A stretch of 10,730 bases of DNA, from assembly GCA_017443685.1 (NCBI GenBank), contig JAFSYD010000114.1, positions 1-10,730 of the forward strand, in the 5' to 3' direction. The DNA is from Lachnospiraceae bacterium (GTDB lineage Bacteria > Bacillota > Clostridia > Lachnospirales > Lachnospiraceae). Positions 7,070 through 10,730 of the stretch are shown here, piece after piece. How positions within the stretch are numbered: position 1 is the first letter of the stretch; each line of letters starts with the position of its first letter. The notes beneath the pieces are model-generated. The model did not search any database. It saw nothing but the letters and a program-made list of their open reading frames with translations, and was not told the DNA's origin. The position numbers were made by a program, and so were the translations under genes.

Positions 7070-7099
7070 ATTATAGCCATTTAAAATAAAGTCTGTTAC
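7070..7099 (-). promoter_or_regulatory. Candidate internal promoter for lactonase-family gene and aroC
   Basis: A perfect TATAAT -10 (minus strand, 7070-7075) lies 18 bases downstream of GTAACA (7094-7099, four of six -35 consensus bases), which overlaps the trhP stop codon. Transcription would start near 7063, leaving a short leader that still contains the AAGGGGAG ribosome binding site. This could let the downstream genes be transcribed without rnj-trmR-trhP. Confidence 0.45.
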
Positions 7100-8373
7100 G
7101 ACTCTTTTCGCCTTAATATATCAAATGCATCCGCATCCTGCGACAGTTCCACCCAGAATATCTGCTTCGAATGCGGACAAGAGGAAATGGCATTCCCCTC
7201 TTCATCCTTCATACGAAGAACGGCCGTCATTATATTATCACCCTTTGGCGTCATAATTTCAATCGTTTCCCCGACCGAAAATTTATTTTTCTGCGTCAGC
7301 CTCAAAAATGTACCATCCGCGTCCGTGCGCTTTTCTTCCACATATCCCAGATACGTATAATTCTTGATGTAATCGCTGTTCTCATATACGTGCGCCTTTG
7401 CATCCGGCCGCCCGAAATAAAACCCGGTTGTAAAGCCCCGAAACGTACAGTCGGCGATCTGCTCGTTATAGTATGCTATCCGGCTTTCATACAGTGCTTC
7501 GTCGGTAAAAAAGTCGTCGATCGCCTGCCGGTAGGTGCGTGCCGCGGCGGCCACGTAAAGCGCCGTTTTCATCCGCCCTTCCACCTTGAAGCTGTCGATT
7601 CCGCTTCCCACAAGTTCAGGGATATGCGCTACCATGCAAAGATCCTTTGAATTCAAGATGTAGGTGCCGTGCCCGTCCTCATCGATCGGAAGATATTCGC
7701 CCGGCCGGTTCTCTTCAACAAGCGCATACTGCCACCGGCACGGATGCGTGCAGGCCCCCTTGTTCGCGTCCCTTCCGGTAAAATAATTCGACAGCAGGCA
7801 CCGCCCCGAATAGGAAATGCACATTGCCCCGTGAACAAAAGCTTCCAGCTCCATATCTTCCGGCATGCGGTTCTTTAATTCTCTTATTTCCTTTAAGGAA
7901 AGCTCCCTTGCGCAGACGACGCGCTTTGCACCAAGCTCATACCACATCCGCGCGCTTTCATAATTCGTTGTATTCGCCTGCGTGCTGACATGCAGCTCCA
8001 TATCGGGCAAAATCCGCTTTGCCGCAGCAAAAACGCCCAGATCCGCGATCAAAAGCGCATCGGGCTTTTCCTCCATTTCTTCTATTCGGGTAAAATAAGC
8101 CGCTATCCCGTCCAAGTCCGCGTTATGGGCATAGATGTTCGCCGTAACGTAAACCTTCGCCCCATGCGCGTGTGCAAAACGGATTCCTTCGTCCATTTCC
8201 TCTTCGGTAAAGTTGACCGCCTTTGCCCGCAAGGAATAAGCTTCTCCACCGATATAGACAGCATCCGCGCCGTAAAGCACGGCGATCTTTAACACCTCAA
8301 GGCTGCCTGCCGGAAGAAGAAGCTCAGGTTTTTTATATGATTTTTTCGTATCATTCCGTTCATTCATTGCCAT
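7096..8373 (-). CDS. trhP: U32-family tRNA U34 hydroxylase TrhP (peptidase U32 family)
   Basis: U32 proteins were first called collagenase-like peptidases, but the YegQ/YrrO branch (TrhP) makes 5-hydroxyuridine at tRNA position 34. From the chosen start the protein has 425 residues, near E. coli TrhP and B. subtilis YrrO. It opens with KPELLLPAGSLEVLK and carries the U32 signature EAFVHGAMCISYSGRCLLS (about 177-195) with GRDANKGAC just after. Cysteines C185, C192, C208 and C246 reproduce the spacing of the [4Fe-4S] ligands of the relative UbiU, so an iron-sulfur cluster is likely. A C-terminal U32 domain (YLGYVEEK to VGETIEIMTPKGD) follows. The frame is open to a TTG at 8406, but ATG 8371-8373 is preferred; 8365-8367 is also possible. 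It overlaps the trmR stop by 14 bases and has no clear ribosome binding site, implying coupling. The trmR neighbour strongly supports TrhP. Confidence 0.87.
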   Translation of the reverse strand: MAMNERNDTKKSYKKPELLLPAGSLEVLKIAVLYGADAVYIGGEAYSLRAKAVNFTEEEMDEGIRFAHAHGAKVYVTANIYAHNADLDGIAAYFTRIEEMEEKPDALLIADLGVFAAAKRILPDMELHVSTQANTTNYESARMWYELGAKRVVCARELSLKEIRELKNRMPEDMELEAFVHGAMCISYSGRCLLSNYFTGRDANKGACTHPCRWQYALVEENRPGEYLPIDEDGHGTYILNSKDLCMVAHIPELVGSGIDSFKVEGRMKTALYVAAAARTYRQAIDDFFTDEALYESRIAYYNEQIADCTFRGFTTGFYFGRPDAKAHVYENSDYIKNYTYLGYVEEKRTDADGTFLRLTQKNKFSVGETIEIMTPKGDNIMTAVLRMKDEEGNAISSCPHSKQIFWVELSQDADAFDILRRKES

Positions 8374-9067
8374 TATTACAAAAGACAGACTCCGGGACGC
8401 TTTCAACCGATTGCAGGCGTTTAAGTTTGGGAACCTGCTTTTTTACCGCGACCGCGACCCCGTCCGCGATCGGCAGAATGTCCGCCGTAAAGTCCTCATC
8501 CGCGGTCAGCTCCTTCAAGAACGCCCGCATCCTTTTATGGATCGTGCGGTTGCGCCGTTCGATCATAAAACGTGACTCCAAGATATCGCCCTCACGAAGC
8601 ACATTATCTACGACAAGCACGCCTCCTTCAAAAAGCAGCCGCTTCGCCTGCCCGTAAAACGCCGGGTACTGCCCCTTCGCCGCATCCATAAAAACGAGAT
8701 CATACCCCGGGACAAGCTCCGGCAGGATCACGGCCGCGTCCCCTTCATAAAGGGTGATCCTTTTTTCTTTATCATATTTATAAAAGTTATTCTTCGCACA
8801 AGCGATCCGCGGCTCGTACACCTCGATCGTATCGATCAGCGCATCCGAATGAGCCGCCATAAAAAGCGCCGAAAAACCAACCGCCGTCCCGATCTCTAAA
8901 ATCCGCCGCGGCTTATGCCCTGCCAAAAGCCAACGCAAAAAATACTGCATATCCCGCCGGATGATCGGAATGTGATCGGAAAGAGCAGCTTCCTCAAGCG
9001 CAAGGAGGTCTTCGTTCGTCTCGAAAAGCAGTGTATCTAAATATACCAAAAGTCTTTCATTATCCAT
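8360..9067 (-). CDS. trmR: tRNA 5-hydroxyuridine methyltransferase TrmR (class I O-methyltransferase)
   Basis: A SAM- and metal-dependent O-methyltransferase of the YrrM type. B. subtilis TrmR methylates ho5U34 to 5-methoxyuridine, the product of TrhP being its substrate. The 235-residue protein shows the SAM-binding motif RILEIGTAVGFSA (55-67), the acidic motif TIEVYEP (80-86), the metal-binding FMDAAKGQYPAFY (126-138, D128), and VVDNVLREG (152-160, D154 and N155), plus DGVAVAVKK near 202-210. The order trmR then U32 gene is that of B. subtilis yrrMNO. The C-terminus runs about 25 residues past the usual end (VPKLKRLQS onward) and overlaps the trhP start. The ATG at 9065-9067 follows a modest AGGG site, 63 bases after the rnj stop. 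Small-molecule (catechol-like) O-methyltransferases are the alternative family reading, made unlikely by context. Confidence 0.88.
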   Translation of the reverse strand: MDNERLLVYLDTLLFETNEDLLALEEAALSDHIPIIRRDMQYFLRWLLAGHKPRRILEIGTAVGFSALFMAAHSDALIDTIEVYEPRIACAKNNFYKYDKEKRITLYEGDAAVILPELVPGYDLVFMDAAKGQYPAFYGQAKRLLFEGGVLVVDNVLREGDILESRFMIERRNRTIHKRMRAFLKELTADEDFTADILPIADGVAVAVKKQVPKLKRLQSVESVPESVFCNNGNE

Positions 9068-9080
9068 CCCGCGCCCTGCT

Positions 9081-9108
9081 ATATACCTTAAGAACGGCGT
9101 CCGTATAT
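9081..9108. other. Small inverted repeats in the rnj-trmR spacer
   Basis: ATATAC (9081-9086) pairs with GTATAT (9103-9108), and inside it ACGG (9094-9097) pairs with CCGT (9101-9104); the two pairings partly exclude each other. On the minus strand no T-tract follows, so this is not an evident terminator, and transcription from rnj into trmR is expected to continue. Confidence 0.25.
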
Positions 9109-9130
9109 TTTTGCCCCCCGCGTATTCCTG

Positions 9131-10730
9131 CTACACTTCCATAATGATCGGCAGGATCATCGGCCGCCGTTCCGTCTTCTTCCATACGAAATCCGACATC
9201 GCCGCCTTCACCTCGCCCTTGATCGTCCCCCAGTCCGTCACGTGCCGATCCATCAAAGATTCCATCTTCGCATCCATCACCGACTTCGCCGCGCCCATCA
9301 GATCCTCCGCGCCGCGGACATAAACGAACCCGCGGGAAACAATATCCGGACCCGCAAGAACCTCACCGGTCTCACGCTTTAGGGTCATTACGATCATAAT
9401 GATGCCGTCCTCCGCCAGCCGCTGGCGATCACGCAAAACAATGTTGCCGACGTCACCGACACCGAGGCCGTCAACCATAACGGAACCCTTATGCACGTGT
9501 CCCGTCACTTTCGCGCCCTTCTCGTCGATCTCCAGAATATCCCCGGAATGCAGCATTAAAATATGATCATCGTCATAACCGAGCTGGCGAACGATCTCCG
9601 CCTGTGCCTTCCGATGCTTATACTCTCCATGCGCCGGGATCGCGTATTTCGGACGGATCAGCGAATACAAAAGCTTGATCTCCTCCGCGCAAGCGTGCCC
9701 CGATACGTGCACATCCTGTAGAATGATCTTAGCGCCTTTTTCGTAGAGATCATTCATAACCTTCGACACTGCCTTTTCATTGCCCGGGATCGGATGTGAC
9801 GAAAAGATGATCGTATCGTTCGGCTTAATGGAAATCTTCCTGTGCGTTCCGTTCGCCATCCGCGACAGCGCCGCCATCGACTCACCCTGCGAGCCGGTCG
9901 TGATGAGACACATCTGGTTGTCCGGATATTTTTTCATGGCTTCCACCGGCACGATCGTATTCTCGGGAATATGCAGGTACCCGAGATCGGACGCCGTATT
10001 GATGATGTTCGTCATGCTGCGCCCTTCGATCAGCACCTTCCGCCCGTATTTGTGCGCGGAATTGATGATCTGCTGCACACGGTCCACGTTTGATGCGAAG
10101 GTCGCAATGATGATCCGTGTACCGGTATTTTCCGCAAAGATCTGATCGATCGTCCGTCCAACCGTCCGCTCGGACTGGGTAAAACCGGGACGTTCCGCGT
10201 TCGTGGAATCGCAGAGCATCGCAAGAACGCCCTTTTTCCCGATCTCGCCAAAATGCTGCAAATCGATCGCGTCACCGAAGACCGGCGTGTAATCCACTTT
10301 GAAATCGCCCGTATGGATCACGGTACCGGCCGGCGAATAGATCGCAAACGCACAAGCATCCTGAATGCTGTGATTCGTGCGGACAAATTCGATACGGAAC
10401 GGTCCTAAATTGATCGACTGTCCGTATTCACAGACCTTCCGTCTTACCTTTGATACCAGATTATGCTCGGCTAATTTGTGTTCGATGATACCGATCGTAA
10501 GGCGCGTCGCATAAACGGGTACTAAAATTTCGCGCAACAAAAAAGGAAGTGCGCCGATATGATCCTCGTGCCCATGCGTAATGAAAATGCCCTTGACCTT
10601 GTCTTCATTCTCCAGCAGGTATGAAAAATCGGGGATCACAAGATCCACGCCGAACATATCATCCTCCGGAAACGCAAGCCCGCAGTCCACCACGATGATC
10701 GTGTCATCATATTCGAAAGCCGTGATGTTC
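9131..10730 (-). CDS. rnj: Ribonuclease J, 3' part (5' end outside window)
   Basis: RNase J is a metallo-beta-lactamase/beta-CASP nuclease with 5'-3' exo- and endonuclease activity, central to mRNA decay and rRNA maturation in Firmicutes. About 532 residues are visible; the frame remains open to the window edge, reading NITAFEYDD before IIVVDCGLAFPEDD, so the true start lies roughly 30 codons beyond 10730. A GTG at 10691-10693 is inside the conserved core and is not the start. Metal and catalytic motifs are intact: THGHEDH (about 10559-10579), IHTGDFKVDYTPV, LCDSTNAERPGFT, FSSHPIPGNE, VHVSGHACAEEIK and PAHGEYKH. The C-terminal domain ends with the typical RRPMILPIIMEV at the TAG at 9131-9133. 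It is the first visible gene of the unit containing trmR-trhP and probably supplies its transcription from upstream. Confidence 0.96.
   Translation of the reverse strand, partial: NITAFEYDDTIIVVDCGLAFPEDDMFGVDLVIPDFSYLLENEDKVKGIFITHGHEDHIGALPFLLREILVPVYATRLTIGIIEHKLAEHNLVSKVRRKVCEYGQSINLGPFRIEFVRTNHSIQDACAFAIYSPAGTVIHTGDFKVDYTPVFGDAIDLQHFGEIGKKGVLAMLCDSTNAERPGFTQSERTVGRTIDQIFAENTGTRIIIATFASNVDRVQQIINSAHKYGRKVLIEGRSMTNIINTASDLGYLHIPENTIVPVEAMKKYPDNQMCLITTGSQGESMAALSRMANGTHRKISIKPNDTIIFSSHPIPGNEKAVSKVMNDLYEKGAKIILQDVHVSGHACAEEIKLLYSLIRPKYAIPAHGEYKHRKAQAEIVRQLGYDDDHILMLHSGDILEIDEKGAKVTGHVHKGSVMVDGLGVGDVGNIVLRDRQRLAEDGIIMIVMTLKRETGEVLAGPDIVSRGFVYVRGAEDLMGAAKSVMDAKMESLMDRHVTDWGTIKGEVKAAMSDFVWKKTERRPMILPIIMEV

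Noticed and set aside
9081..9108. Terminator between rnj and trmR
   Set aside because: The inverted repeats are short and AT-rich, and no T-tract follows on the transcribed strand.
1..10730. Mobile element, phage, CRISPR or defence system
   Set aside because: No transposase, integrase, direct-repeat array, toxin-antitoxin pair or nuclease cassette was seen; all recognisable genes are housekeeping or hydrogenase genes.

Overview
The window looks like chromosomal DNA from an anaerobic member of the Firmicutes, most likely a Lachnospiraceae-type Clostridia. Reasons are the group 4 [NiFe] hydrogenase of the Ech type, the TGT variant resembling the one I know from Lachnospiraceae, an RNase J, strong AGGAGG-type ribosome binding sites, and roughly balanced base composition. 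The genus cannot be named from this sequence. Nearly all of it is coding, with one gene (hypA) on the plus strand and everything else on the minus strand. I see no mobile element, CRISPR array, rRNA or tRNA.

Region 1 (1-3063, minus strand, read right to left) is the front part of a membrane-bound, energy-converting hydrogenase operon in the order echA (NuoL-like antiporter subunit), echB (NuoH-like), echC (NuoB-like small subunit, cut by the window edge). The genes are tightly packed, with an ATGA overlap between echA and echB. The large subunit and ferredoxin-like subunits would lie beyond position 1.

Region 2 (3064-3199) is an AT-rich divergent control region. It holds a candidate back-to-back promoter pair for ech and hypA, and a small perfect palindrome in the ech leader.

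Region 3 (3200-3547, plus strand) is hypA, the nickel-delivery chaperone for [NiFe] hydrogenase. Its position opposite ech supports the hydrogenase assignment. It ends one base from the stop codon of the convergent tgt gene.

Region 4 (3549-10730, minus strand) is a probable long transcription unit: rnj (RNase J, 5' end outside the window), trmR, trhP, a beta-propeller lactonase-family gene, aroC and tgt. Three of these act on the tRNA wobble base, position 34: TrhP hydroxylates U34, TrmR methylates ho5U34 to mo5U34, and TGT exchanges G34 for a queuosine precursor. aroC makes chorismate, the precursor of prephenate, on which the TrhP route depends in E. coli. The cluster may therefore couple aromatic precursor supply to wobble modification.

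The most unusual non-coding stretch is the 211-base aroC-tgt spacer (4683-4893). It contains an imperfect 59-bp-period duplication, several stem-loops, and three copies of a GAGNTTAGYG core, two of them in hairpin loops.
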